NCBI RefSeq assembly: GCF_025780075.1
Contig: NZ_JAOXHM010000004.1
Coordinates: forward strand, 62,001 to 126,000
Origin: Ureaplasma sp. ES3154-GEN
GTDB taxonomy: Bacteria > Bacillota_I > Bacilli_A > Mycoplasmatales > Mycoplasmoidaceae
DNA length: 64,000 nt
Reading direction: 5' to 3'
Below are positions 23,803 through 33,623 of the stretch, in pieces (the first letter of the stretch is position 1; every line of letters begins with the position of its first letter). The notes beneath the pieces are model-generated. The model was not told the DNA's origin. It saw only the letters and a program-made list of their open reading frames with translations, and ran no database searches. The translations under genes and the position numbers were made by a program.

Positions 23803-24958
23803 TTTTAAATAAACTTTTAACGGGGATTTTGTTAACTTTTAACATTATGATGTAAAAGATGAAATAAATTAGATTGACAAAAGCGAGAAATCCAACTAAA
23901 AAGAAAAACAGCCATAAACTACCATTTACATTTGGTCATAGATTAGTAACAACCCCATAAACAGAAACATTACCAATTAAAGGTAAAAATAATGCATAGC
24001 AAATGTAAATAATTAGATAAAAAATAAATTTAGCTCAGGCACGTATATAATTTTCTTGTTTGAAAACCTTGTTTTGCTTAATTAAATATCAAGCGAAAAT
24101 ATGAAACATTACAGGGGTAATTAAATGGTTATAGAAACCAGATAAGTCATAGATTCATCGTCAATTGGGTTTGTTGCTTGCTAGTGGGTATAAAGTAGTT
24201 AATCAAATTAAACTGATAATACTGATATAAGTGGTTGCAATTAGAACTAGGTTATTGCTTTTTAAAAAGCGTGTTCGGGGATTCAGAAAAACAACAAGAG
24301 CAACAAAAATACACAATCAGTTCCCTTGAGTTGTAAAATATTGTAAATTATTAAATCATAGATCTTTGCTATACACAACTTGTATTGGTGTGTTCGGTTC
24401 AATTACATTGATTCCTTTTTGAATTTCAACAGGTAAGTAATCAAGAGACGAAAAAACAATAAACCCTGTGGCAATTATCAAATAAATAAAAGCAAGGACA
24501 CTTTTTTTGTTTTTAAAGTTAAAAGCAATTTGGTTGCTTTCATCAAGCAAATAGTAAAATGTTTCTGTAAAATATTGACGTTTGTTTTTTAAGTGTTTTA
24601 TGTGATAAAAATACACATAAGGGTTAATTAACATTATTCCCAAGATAAGATTTATAAACACCGCGCGATCAAGGTTTTGATAACGTGTTATATTGATAAA
24701 ATAAATAATATTAATTCCAATGTACCATAGAAAGCTATATAGCCCAAAAGCACCTATACTTTTGATGCTTTCGTGTTTAATAGTTAAAACATTATATAAA
24801 ATATTATTACGTTGGTAACTGCTAGTTAAATAAATGGATAAAAAAATAACCCCTAAAACAAGAAAAATATTAGCTAATCAAGTCAGATTAAAAAGTTTAG
24901 CGTGTTTAATCTGAAATACATTATTAGCGGTTTGATAAGTTCGATGTGTTAGTGACAT
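23780..24958 (-). CDS. Multi-pass membrane protein of unknown function
   Basis: A 392-residue protein with TGA read as Trp at many sites. It has roughly eight to ten hydrophobic segments rich in Leu, Ile, Phe and Trp. Conserved-looking features include NNLQYFTTQGNWLC and WIYDLSGFYNHLITPVMFHIFAWYL in the middle. The pattern (membrane-embedded His and Trp, around 390 residues) recalls mycoplasma membrane families such as DUF1600, but I am not certain. AAAGGA lies 7 bases before the ATG at 24958. It is divergent from plsY, 46 bases away, so the two may share a control region. No transporter motif is seen. Confidence 0.75.
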
Positions 24959-25004
24959 AATGATTCCTTTATAATATATTAATAGTTAATTATAAGGAAT
25001 TATT

Positions 25005-25754
25005 ATGGTTTCGCACATTGTTTTTGCTCATGTATTTTTGATCTTAATTGCTCCAATTTTTGCTTATTTAATTGGATCATTTAATTTTAGTTTAGTCTTT
25101 AGTTTGTGGTTAAAACGCAAGGATGTAAGGGGTTTTAATTCGCAAAATGCAGGAGCAACTAATATGACTCGTGTTTTTGGCAAGAAGATGGGCATTCTGG
25201 TTTTTTTATTGGATATGATTAAACCGATGATTATGATTATTGTTGCTTTTTTGGTTTTGAGGTATGCACTAAATGATGTTTCTGTGAATCCATGAAGTGA
25301 TTTTCATTTAAGTATTCTTATCCAGTTTAGCGGATTTGTGTGTATTATCGGTCATAATTACCCAATTTACTTTAAATTCAAAGGTGGGAAGGGTGTTAGT
25401 ACTCATTTTGGATGGTTGCTAATTATGAACCCCCTCGTTGCTCTATTGTATTTTTTAGTTTTCTATATTACTGTAAGGACCAAAAAATATGTGTCATTAG
25501 CTGCAATGGTTAGCGTCGGATTTTCTTCGTTATTGGTTATTATTCCGGGTCTTAATTATATTCCTTTATATAATAACTATTTTGCTAGTTATTTTGTTGA
25601 TCTAACACATACGATGAAAAACGTTAGCTATTTGTATTTATTTACTATTCCGGCTGCATCATTAATTATTTTTAAACACAAGGATAATATTATTCGCCTG
25701 AATTTAGGAATTGAAAAAACCAACAATTTTATGTTGTTTAAAAAGTACATATAA
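25005..25754 (+). CDS. plsY: Acyl-phosphate:glycerol-3-phosphate acyltransferase
   Basis: A 249-residue membrane enzyme that transfers an acyl group from acyl-phosphate to glycerol-3-phosphate, the first step of phospholipid synthesis, at the cytoplasmic membrane. The three PlsY motifs are present: YLIGSFNFSLV near 21-31, NAGATNMTRVFGKK near 48-61 and the later GHNYPIYFKFKGGKGVSTHFG. One TGA is Trp. TAAGGA precedes the ATG by 6 bases. Five or more membrane segments are predicted. It ends at a hairpin shared with the convergent phosphohexomutase gene. Confidence 0.94.
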
Positions 25755-25787
25755 AAAACAACCAAATATAAATTGGTTGTTTTTTTG
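25755..25787. terminator. Bidirectional terminator between plsY and the phosphohexomutase
   Basis: A-run, AACCAA, short loop, TTGGTT and a T-run form a hairpin between the two convergent stop codons (25754 and 25790). Confidence 0.85.
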
Positions 25788-25789
25788 TT

Positions 25790-27451
25790 TTATGGTAGTT
25801 GCAAGTATTCTCTTAACATTGCAACTATGGCATCTGCTTTATTTGCAAAATGTGTGTATCAGAATTCATTGCTTTGGTATTGATCTTCAATTAAGTTTAC
25901 ATAAATTTTAAATTTGGGTTCTGTCCCTGATAAACGGAACTTAATTGTACTGTCATTGTCTAAAAACCAAGTAATGTAGTTGTGCTCTTGATTATATTCA
26001 ATTTTTAGTAAATTTAAGTCAATAATTTGTTTTAAATCAGTTGTTTGGAGTTTGGTTAATAATGCTTGCGCATCTTGTTTTCAGTCTTTGTTTTTGAACA
26101 CAAATGGATATGTATGAGCATATCAATAACCATATTTTGGAAAAATTAATTTAGTGAATACATCAATTAAACTTAATCCTTGGTTTTGGTAGAAAGCAAT
26201 TAATTCAAGAATAAAAGCCGCAGATTGGTAACCATCCTTATCATTATTCATATCAATTAAATTAGTTCCAATTGCTTCTTCGAAAGCTACCACTAAATCT
26301 TGGTCCTTACGTAATTGAGCGATTAAATTACCGTGATGTTTGAATCCAACACCGACATAATGCACAGTTGTGTCAAAGTCTTTGGCGATCCGTTCAACAT
26401 AAGTATTTGAAACAATAGTTGAAATGATATATTTTGGACGTTCATAATTTTTATAATGCAGTAAATAATATGCATATAAAACCCCTGTTTGATCTCCACT
26501 TAAATAATATCATTCGTTATCGTGTTGAATTGCAACCCCCATACGATCAGCATCAGGATCGATCCCGATCATAACAGTGGCATTATGTTCATTAGTATAA
26601 GTTAATGCTTTGGTAAACGAAATTTGATCTTCAGGATTTGATGATTCATCGTTTATAAAATCTGGATTTTCAAAGTTTTGTTCATGTACGCTAATAATTT
26701 CATAACCTAGTGATTCAAGAAAGGGTTGCATGTTATAAGATGCTGCCCCGTGGTGGGTTGTTAAGACTGTTTGGAATTGCTTTTCACTGTTTTTGTTAGT
26801 ATTAATTAAATTTTCCTTAATTAAGTCGTAATAGGCAGTAATTTCATGCTCATCAATGAAAGAAATCAATTCTTCATCGGCCTCAAAATCAAACAACATT
26901 ACATCCTTATATGATGGGATATAGGTTTCAATGACATTGGTAACATCTGTTGTTGGTTGAGCACCGACGTTATTATAGACCTTAAAACCGTTGTCAGTTT
27001 TGGGATTATGAGATGCGGTGAACATAATTCCACCGTCTAAATCTAATTCGTTAATGAGATAAGATACAATTGGTGTTGCAAGCATTTCATAATCTTGGGG
27101 AACAAAAACCTCGAATCCGAAACTTGTGAAGATTTGGGCTGCAAACATCATTACTTCGCGTGATAAATAACGGTTATCACGGCCCAAAACAACTTTATGG
27201 TGCCGATTGTTTTTCGGTGGAATAGTTTGTAAGTAGTAAATATATCCTAAGATTAATTGAGTATATGTGAAGATATTTAATTGGCGCGTCCCAACACCTA
27301 ATGGTAATCGGATTCCTGCAGTTCCAAATTTAAATTTGTAGTTAGGGTCAAACAACTCGCTTAAAGTTTTTTGATCTAATGACTTAATATATTTTTTATC
27401 CTCACTACTAACGAGCTCAGACTCTAAAGTTTGACTGACTAAATTTTGCAT
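25790..27451 (-). CDS. manB: Phosphoglucomutase/phosphomannomutase
   Basis: A 553-residue alpha-D-phosphohexomutase that interconverts hexose 1- and 6-phosphates. The active-site serine loop TASHNPKTDNGFKVY lies near residue 146, the magnesium loop GIDPDADRMGV near 295, and domain 1 has FKFGTAGIRLPLG. The C-terminal sugar- and phosphate-binding domain is intact. Several TGA codons are Trp. The length is as in other mollicute PGM/PMM proteins. AGGAG lies 6 bases before the ATG at 27451, within the gap after cdd (stop at 27462), so the two are cotranscribed. Sugar preference cannot be told, and the symbol follows mycoplasma usage. Confidence 0.92.
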
Positions 27452-27461
27452 AGTAATTCTC

Positions 27462-27872
27462 CTATTTTAGTGATGCCGTTGGGCTTCAAGAATGCGGTAA
27501 TAATTCTTGTAATTGATAAATTTTATAAGTTCCGGATTGGTTATAAACCACTACAGAACCATCAAGTTGCATGAATTCGCTAATAACTTGACGACAAGCA
27601 CCACAGGGTGTTCCACTATCATTTTCGTCATTGGTGATTAAAAACATCATATCTAATTTTTGGTAACCCAATGCTATCATACTAAAAATAGCATTACGCT
27701 CTGCGCAAACTGTTAACCCATATGATCCGTTTTCTACATTTACACCAGGGATAAATGTATCATTACTTAGCGCAAGCGCGGCAACAGGATAATGTGAATA
27801 AGGAGCATATGATCTTTTTTGTAAAGTTTTTAATTGTTGATAAATATTTTCGTAATTAATTTTTGTTTTCAT
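27462..27872 (-). CDS. cdd: Cytidine deaminase
   Basis: A 136-residue tetrameric-type cytidine deaminase that converts cytidine and deoxycytidine to (deoxy)uridine in nucleoside salvage. The zinc motifs VCAERNAIF and PCGACRQVISEF supply the three Cys ligands and catalytic Glu. VNVENGSYG binds substrate. Two TGA codons near the end are Trp, extending the protein beyond a standard-code reading to TAG at 27462. It lies directly upstream of the phosphohexomutase gene on the same strand and is preceded by the grpE terminator. Confidence 0.95.
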
Positions 27873-27907
27873 AGATTAAATTTTAACATTTATTACTGAT
27901 TTTTTAG

Positions 27908-27936
27908 AGAAAGAAAAAAACGCAGGGTTGCGTTTC
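27908..27936 (-). terminator. Terminator of dnaJ-grpE
   Basis: On the minus strand AACGCA, a 4-base loop and TGCGTT followed by seven or more Ts lie just after the grpE stop codon. Confidence 0.75.
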
Positions 27937-27937
27937 G

Positions 27938-28567
27938 TTATGCTGCGACCTTCACAACAGCAAATTTAATGGTTTTATTGTCATAGATATAACCAGGACT
28001 AATAACTTCAATAATTGTTAATGCTGGATGATTAGTATTTGTAACAGTTTCAAAAACTTCCATTGTCTCATCGTTTAATAATTCCCCAACAACAGGCGTA
28101 ATTTTTTGAATTTTTAAGTCTTCCAAGCCCTCATGCATTTGGTTAGCAATCATCTGGAAGCCAACAAGAAAACCTTGGAGTTTAGGATCGTCATATTGGT
28201 TATTTACAATTTTACTAAAATGATTAATTTGCGTTAATAAAGTATCCATATCATATTTGTAAACTTTATAAATTGCTTGTTTGACATCATCAGCAAAACG
28301 GTTGTTTAAGGCTTGTTCTTTAGTCTTTAAAATCGTTTGGATTTCGTTAGTTTTAGCAGTGATTTTGGCAATATAATCTTGATTTAACTGGTTAATTTGT
28401 TGTTCGTATTGTTTATTTTGATTGATTAGATTTAAGTTTGTTGTTTGTAAGGTTTCGAATTCCTTAGACAATGTTTCATTGGCTGCTGTTAGTTCTGCGA
28501 TCTTTTTTTCTAACTCAGCTAATTTATTTTTGTGTTCATGGCTCTTATGTTCTTTTGTATGTGACAT
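27938..28567 (-). CDS. grpE: Nucleotide exchange factor GrpE
   Basis: A 209-residue GrpE that releases ADP from DnaK in the heat-shock chaperone cycle. A charged His/Lys-rich start and a long heptad coiled coil (about 17-85) precede the C-terminal beta domain. That domain has the GrpE signature GFQMIANQMHEGLEDL, then ITPVVGELLNDETMEVFE and VVKVAA at the end. The ATG at 28567 follows AAAGGAAG, and its A is also the last base of the dnaJ stop codon (TAATG), so translation is coupled. A longer start at 28591 would lie inside dnaJ without a good binding site. The operon lies behind a CIRCE operator. Confidence 0.94.
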   Translation of the reverse strand: MSHTKEHKSHEHKNKLAELEKKIAELTAANETLSKEFETLQTTNLNLINQNKQYEQQINQLNQDYIAKITAKTNEIQTILKTKEQALNNRFADDVKQAIYKVYKYDMDTLLTQINHFSKIVNNQYDDPKLQGFLVGFQMIANQMHEGLEDLKIQKITPVVGELLNDETMEVFETVTNTNHPALTIIEVISPGYIYDNKTIKFAVVKVAA

Positions 28568-29688
28568 TATTTTTGTACTTCCTTTAATCATTTATTGTTG
28601 TAATCTTCTACTTCACTGTTTTTTTGTTTGTTAATGTTTTGAATGAAACTTAGTTGTTCAGGGCTTAGTTTCTTAGTTTTTGCATATTTAATAGTGATGT
28701 ACACATCACCTTGTTTTTTATTAAACAAGTTTGATTTTCGGTTTTTAATTCCTAAATTTTTAATTTGGAATTGTTTACCATCACGGGTGTTGGCTGGAAT
28801 ATTAAAACTATGTTTTCCATAAGCTGTAACAAATTCAACTTCTCCACCAACCAAGCACACAAAAGGATCGACTAATACATTGATGTATAAATCAAGTTTA
28901 TTGGTTTTGAAATAAGGGTGAGGTGCAACTTCGATGTATAAGTAAAGATCGTGTTTGACACCATTAATTTCATTTCCTTTTTGACTAATTCGTTGTTTTT
29001 CTTGATTAAGTGTGTTGGGTTCAATTGTAATGTTGATTTTGGTTGGAGTTTTAATAACTTTATGACCTTTACATTTTTTACAAGGATTTTTGTTTGTTTT
29101 TCCTTGCCCACGACAAGTTTCACAAACTGCTTGCTGTTGAAAAACACCAAAAGCAGTTTGTGATTGAAATAGAACTTGACCTGATCCATGACAGGTTTGA
29201 CAGGTAACAATATCAGACGCATTAGGAGCACCGATTCCGTGACATAAATCACAAGTAACTAAACGGTCATAAAGAATATCTTTATTTGTTCCTTTAATTG
29301 CTTCAAAGAAACTTAAACGTAAAGCGAGGTGAATATCTCCTTGTATTTCTTCTTCATAACGTTGACTACGAGATTGTCCGCCGTTAAAAAAACTTGAGAA
29401 AATATCTTCAAAGCCGCCAAAGCCGCCAAAGCCGCCAAAGCCACCAGCTTGTTGATTAAAACCTTGTTGTTGGGCATCATGTCCAAAACGGTCATAGTTT
29501 GCACGCTTTGATTCATCACTTAAAACTTCGTATGCTTCGTTGATTTCTTTAAATTTAGTTTCCGCATCGTGTGAACTATTTTTATCAGGGTGATACTCTT
29601 TTGCAAGTTTACGGAACGCTTTTTTGATTTCATCAGCAGTTGCTGTCTTACTAACCCCTAAAACTTCATAATAATCTCGCTTACTCAT
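28567..29688 (-). CDS. dnaJ: Chaperone DnaJ
   Basis: A 373-residue type I DnaJ (Hsp40), the co-chaperone that stimulates DnaK ATPase. The J domain has HPD at 33-35. A Gly/Phe linker follows, with four GGF repeats encoded by a 9-bp tandem repeat. The zinc region has [24 protein letters not shown] and CKKCKGHK; the last is a degenerate CxxCxGxG but keeps both Cys. C-terminal substrate domains are complete. A TGA near the end is Trp, giving a stop that overlaps grpE by one base. The CIRCE element and -10 box upstream point to HrcA-controlled heat-shock expression. No dnaK or hrcA lies in this window. Confidence 0.96.
29410..29445 (-). repeat. Four 9-bp repeats in the dnaJ Gly/Phe linker
   Basis: AAAGCCGCC (plus strand) occurs three times and AAAGCCACC once, head to tail. 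Each unit encodes GGF on the minus strand, so changes in copy number keep the frame and alter linker length. Confidence 0.9.
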
Positions 29689-29727
29689 ATTTACTCCTTA
29701 TATAATGTGTGATTTCATAATATATAA

Positions 29728-29733
29728 ATTATA
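29728..29733 (-). promoter_or_regulatory. -10 box of dnaJ-grpE
   Basis: TATAAT on the minus strand, 39 bases before the dnaJ ATG. The -35 position would fall in the right arm of the CIRCE element. Confidence 0.55.
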
Positions 29734-29750
29734 AGGTAAAACAAAGAAAA

Positions 29751-29777
29751 TTAGCAATCTTTTATACTGCTTGCTAA
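29751..29777 (-). promoter_or_regulatory. CIRCE heat-shock operator (HrcA site)
   Basis: On the minus strand TTAGCAAGC-N9-GATTGCTAA closely matches the CIRCE consensus TTAGCACTC-N9-GAGTGCTAA, with the exact 9-base spacer. It overlaps the expected -35 region of dnaJ, so bound HrcA would block transcription at normal temperature. Confidence 0.88.
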
Positions 29778-30042
29778 TTTTTAAATATTTGAGAGTATTA
29801 GAGAACCTAACCATATTGCTTTGCTTGATTTTTAATTTTTTTGTTTTTAATGTTTTTTAGTTGATTAAAAATAAATGATTGAAGCATGTTTATAAAAATT
29901 TTATTAACGTTTTTTGGAATTAAAATAAAATATTCTTGTTAAGAATACTTAAGTTATTTTTGTTTGTAAGTTATTTAATTTTTTAGAGACTAAATGTAAA
30001 GGTTTAGTTTACAAATTTTAAAAGATTACGAACATTTTTTAA
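29778..30042. other. AT-rich intergenic region without a gene
   Basis: No ORF or known RNA is seen. A minus-strand hairpin with TATTCTT/AAGAATA near 29931-29947, followed by Ts, may end hemW transcription. Confidence 0.5.
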
Positions 30043-31119
30043 CTAGTCAAATAAACTTAATAAAGTTTGGTTGAGCAGATCTAATGATTCTGCTTTCAAG
30101 AAATTATTTTCAATATACACGTATTCTAATTTATCTTTAAAAAAGTTATACGCTTGCAAATACAAAGGATTTTTTAAATCTAGTCCGTCCGCAAGTCGTA
30201 ACCCCATCATTAGAATTTGTTGATAATAATCATAATCACTTAAAGGATTAGTGATTAATTCTGGCTGGTCAAGTGGGGCATTGTATTGGTATTGAGTTTT
30301 ATTTTCAAGACCATGTGCTCCAAAACCAAAGGCCATTCAATCTTTCGTTAACCAATAAGCTAGGTTATGTTGGCACTTGTATTGTGGGTTTAAGACTCAA
30401 TTACTTACTTCATAACGTGTGTAGTTATATTTTGCAAATTGTTGAATAATATACGTTAACTGATCAGCTTCCTTGTCCTCATCAATGGTACATCCTAAAC
30501 GTTTTAATAGACTATTAGATTTGATTTCTAAAGCGTAAAAAGATACATGTTGGATACTGTTTTTACTTAGAAACAAAAAGACATCATCAATATCTTGAAA
30601 AGTTAGATTTTCTAGGTTGTAAATAAAGTCACACGAAATGTTAGTTATTCCGTTCATTTGTAATAGTTGAATTGCGTGTTCTACATCTTCAATGGTATGC
30701 AAACGATTCACCTGTTTTAAGATCGCATTATTGGTTGATTGAACACCTAAACTTATGCGATTTACACGGTATTTTTTAAAGATTAAAATTTGGTCAATAG
30801 TGATTAAATCAGGATTACATTCAATACTAAATTCACAGTTATCCGCTGCATATTTTTCTAAAACCGCAAGTAGTTTTTCCAATTCATTATTTGTCAAGCA
30901 ATTAGGAGTTCCACCACCTAAAAATATAGTTTTAAATTGTTTAGGCACACAATACTTTTGGATTGCTAGTAGTGTGTTTTCTAAATAGTTATCAACTAAA
31001 TATTGGGTTTTGTTTGTTTTTAGAATACGTTTGAAATCACAGTAAGTACAAATGTGATTACAAAAAGGGATATGTAAATATAAATGTTGGGTACGTGAAT
31101 CAAAGATACTTGTTTGCAT
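30043..31119 (-). CDS. hemW: HemW-like radical SAM protein
   Basis: A 358-residue radical SAM protein of the HemW (formerly HemN-like) family. C20, C24 and C27 in CNHICTYC form the iron-sulphur motif CxxxCxxC. GGGTPNCL and IECNPDLI follow, and the HemN-C region contains WLTKDWMAFGFGAHG. TGA codons are Trp. HemW carries haem in other bacteria, yet mollicutes are generally thought to make no haem, so the role here is open. The gene starts 3 bases after the stop of a small membrane protein gene on the same strand. Its ribosome binding site is poor. Confidence 0.9.
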
Positions 31120-31122
31120 ATT

Positions 31123-31338
31123 TTAAAATAAAGCATTAGTTTCTAAGTGTACGATTAGTGCAACAAGTAATACAATGCACAAACATGAACCAATTATTAA
31201 TCCTAAAACGATTAGTAGTTTTTCCCATCAACGTAAACTTTGTTTTTTGCGTTGAATTTTTTGTTCTTGATTTTGCAAAGCATTCAAGATATCATCACTT
31301 GCTATTTCATCATAAATTTTATTGTTTTTTGATTTCAT
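31123..31338 (-). CDS. Small single-span membrane protein
   Basis: A 71-residue reading not visible under the standard code because two TGA codons (Trp) interrupt it. A charged, Gln/Lys-rich N-terminal half (about 1-37) is followed by WWEKLL and one hydrophobic helix of about 22 residues (LIVLGLIIGSCLCIVLLVALIV). It sits 3 bases upstream of hemW on the same strand, which supports it as a real operon member. The ribosome binding site is weak. The shape resembles the small membrane protein at 33624, though sequence likeness is limited. Function unknown. Confidence 0.6.
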
Positions 31339-31421
31339 AATTATCATTTCTTTGGATACTTGGTATTCAGCTTATTATCTTATTATATAATAATAACCAT
31401 GAAGAAAGATATGAGGTTTAT

Positions 31422-32006
31422 ATGTCGAATCTTGAAAATAAAAATCAACCCCAAACAAAACTAAGTATTGTGGGTTGATTAAAAAAACCTAGTGTCAAAA
31501 CAGATCGTGCTCTAAATATCACTACTATTGTCCTTGCATTTATCGGTTTTGCGTGTGCTTTAATTGGTGGGTGAAACCCCGAAGCATCAAAATGAATTAT
31601 TGGTTTGGGTGCTTTTCCAATTTTGTTATTAATGTTGGGAGTACTTATTGTGCGCACATTACGTCGAGTATGAACACAAGTGTGAACAAAAAAAGAAATA
31701 ATTTGACAAAGCATTCTTTATAGTGCTTGATTATTGGCGTTTATTTTTTTGTGATACGGTCTAGGAATGGCGACAAGTATGTATCAAGAAGTTAATAATT
31801 ATAAATTAGGTTTATCGGTTGCTGAACAAGGAAACTTTATTAGCTTAACTGCCTTACAAAAAGCAGAAGGGTTTGAAAGTTATTTAGGTGGAATTTGAAC
31901 AATGGTGGTATTCGTCGGTATTGCAATGTTTATTAACGTTTTCTATAATATGGGGCATCCTGTAGTCAATGAAGAAGAACAAAATAAATTACAAAAAAGA
32001 AAATAG
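31422..32006 (+). CDS. Four-span membrane protein of unknown function
   Basis: A 194-residue protein assembled by reading about nine TGA codons as Trp, so it is missed under the standard code. Four hydrophobic helices are apparent: near IVLAFIGFACALIGGW, IIGLGAFPILLLMLGVLIV, SILYSAWLLAFIFLWYGLG and MVVFVGIAMFINVF. The N-terminus is polar and the last 20 residues are charged. GAGG lies 6 bases before the ATG. It is divergent from the small protein/hemW pair and ends at a clear terminator. I do not recognise the family. Confidence 0.8.
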
Positions 32007-32013
32007 AGTAACA

Positions 32014-32045
32014 AAAACCCTGTAGAAGAAATACAGGGTTTTTTA
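32014..32045 (+). terminator. Terminator after the four-span membrane protein
   Basis: AACCCTGTA and TACAGGGTT around a 7-base loop, followed by a T-run. Confidence 0.88.
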
Positions 32046-32075
32046 TTGCTTATATTTATTGAAATTAATTTGTAT

Positions 32076-32372
32076 TTAGAAATTAAAAGGAAAGCCAGGT
32101 GTTTGATTAATGTCTGGTTGGATTAGGACAACATCTTTAATACTCGGAACTTCCTTCATTAAAATTTTCTTGAGATTTTCTTCATATGTTACATTAGTTA
32201 AAAAACAACCAACGCACGCACCTGCTAGACGAATATAGACTACATTATTTTCATAACGATCAAAAATAAAGTCGCCCCCATCAGCTTGAACATAAATTCG
32301 TAAATCAGTCAATATTTGTTTGATTTTATTTAAGTCTTCTTCGTTTTGACTATTCATTAAATAATCTGCCAT
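32076..32372 (-). CDS. NifU-like iron-sulphur scaffold domain protein
   Basis: A 98-residue protein matching the NifU C-terminal (Nfu) domain. It contains LRIYVQADGGDF near 24-35, then C53 and C56 in GACVGC, which can hold a shared [4Fe-4S] cluster. It would act in iron-sulphur cluster delivery in the cytoplasm. AAAAGGAA 3-4 bases before the ATG at 32372 supports this start; an in-frame ATG further upstream (32405) lies deeper in the preceding gene. The gene overlaps that DUF4258-like gene by 23 bases, so it belongs to the udk operon. The bearing on hemW, an Fe-S protein nearby, is only suggestive. Confidence 0.9.
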   Translation of the reverse strand: MADYLMNSQNEEDLNKIKQILTDLRIYVQADGGDFIFDRYENNVVYIRLAGACVGCFLTNVTYEENLKKILMKEVPSIKDVVLIQPDINQTPGFPFNF

Positions 32373-32658
32373 AAATTCCTTTTTTGCGGTGATTATGTTG
32401 CGCATATGTAATCACTAAATAATGGTTTTCTACACGCTTAGTTAAATAATAGTGTTTAGGGTCGCTAGGATCCTGAAAAATTAAGTGATCTGGATGTTCG
32501 TGGTGAGTTGATGGACGGACTCGTGAGAGTTTTGTGTTAATCTCACCTGATATAATAATGTCAATGGTTGGTGTTTTAGAATATTTTGGATGACGAGTTT
32601 TAATACGACTTAACGCATGGTCAGTAAATCGAAATGGTAATTTAGCATAATAACTCAT
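32350..32658 (-). CDS. DUF4258-like small protein
   Basis: A 102-residue basic, His-rich protein. The opening FTDHALSRIKTRHP and the later VENHYLVITYAQH resemble the DUF4258 pattern (a His-Ala near the start and a Gly-Glu after a helix, here ISGEINTKL), a fold related to BrnT/RelE-like toxins. Similarity is weak and the function is unknown. The start codon overlaps the udk stop by one base (TAATG), and the end overlaps the NifU-like gene by 23 bases. It is therefore translated as the middle member of a three-gene operon, which argues against a free-standing toxin. Confidence 0.75.
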   Translation of the reverse strand: MSYYAKLPFRFTDHALSRIKTRHPKYSKTPTIDIIISGEINTKLSRVRPSTHHEHPDHLIFQDPSDPKHYYLTKRVENHYLVITYAQHNHRKKGIYGRLFNE

Positions 32659-33278
32659 TATACACGGTGACTAACAACATCAATTAATAAATCCATTGCT
32701 GCTTGGTTTTTTTCGCTTCAAGGAACAATAATGTCTGCGTTCATTTTTGATGGTTTTACAAACTGGTCATACATTAAAGAAACAGTTGAACGCCATTGTT
32801 CAGCGATTGAATCAATACTGCGCCCACGTTCCTTTAAATCACGCAGTACTCGCCGCATTAAACACTCGTCTTTAGGGGTTTCGACAAACACTTTCAAATC
32901 AATTAGGCCGTTTAAGGATTCGTCATAAATAGCATAAATTCCTTCAATAATCAAAACATCTACATCCGCTAAACTATGGGTTTCATTCATTCGTTGATGA
33001 TGTACATAATCATAAATAGGAACGGCAACTTTTTTTCTATTTTTAAGTGCTAAAATTTGTGAACGCATTAAATCTCAATCAAAACTTTGGGGATGATCGA
33101 AGTTCATAATTCCGTTTAATTGGGATTTAATAATGTGCACAGGGTGGTAGTAAGAGTCTTGGCAAACAATTGCACATTTTTTGTTTTCAGGCATCGTTTT
33201 TTTAATTGTTTCAGCAATAGTGGTTTTTCCTGAACCACTTGCACCACCAATTGCTATAATTAAAACGGGTTTTTTCAT
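32658..33278 (-). CDS. udk: Uridine kinase
   Basis: A 206-residue uridine/cytidine kinase of pyrimidine salvage. The P-loop GGASGSGKTT occupies residues 11-20. It is followed by CQDSYYHP, FDHPQSFDWDLM and VDVLIIEGIYAIYD, all typical of Udk, and RRVLRDLKERGRS forms the lid. Two TGA codons (33072 and 32718) are Trp, which joins three pieces into one frame. It is the first gene of a three-gene operon. cdd elsewhere in the window serves the same salvage pathway by turning cytidine to uridine. Confidence 0.95.
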
Positions 33279-33425
33279 CTTGAATTTATCCTATATTTTC
33301 TACTTAACTTAAATTATAGAATAACTGCGATTAATATTGACTGGTTTTTTTTCTAATTTAATAGTATAATATTAAAATGTATTTAAAAATATTTTTAAAA
33401 TAAAAATTTAGAAAGAGGCGATTAG

Positions 33426-33596
33426 ATGGCTGTTCAACAAAGAAGAGTGAGTAAGTCACGTCGTAATATGCGTCGTAGTCATGACCACTTAGAAGTGACG
33501 ATTACCACTTCATGCCCTAATTGCGGGAAAGCATTACTTCCTCACCGTGCTTGCCGTGATTGCAAAACGTATCGAGACAACAAATTCGATATTTAA
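33426..33596 (+). CDS. rpmF: 50S ribosomal protein L32
   Basis: A 56-residue ribosomal protein with the L32 opening AVQQRRVSKSRRNMRRSH and a zinc ribbon of two CxxC pairs (CPNC and CRDC). AAAGAGG lies about 7 bases before the ATG at 33426. A TATAAT box occurs near 33365. It is followed 27 bases later by a small membrane protein gene that may be cotranscribed. Confidence 0.96.
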   Translation: MAVQQRRVSKSRRNMRRSHDHLEVTITTSCPNCGKALLPHRACRDCKTYRDNKFDI

Positions 33597-33623
33597 TTTT
33601 GATCAAAGAGATCTTTTTCTATT

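Noticed and set aside
28872-29252. 126-residue minus-strand ORF within dnaJ
   Set aside because: Shadow frame of dnaJ, whose zinc-finger reading is unambiguous.
32350-32658. The DUF4258-like gene as a toxin of a toxin-antitoxin pair
   Set aside because: It is embedded between udk and a NifU-like gene with overlapping ends, and no antitoxin-like partner is adjacent.
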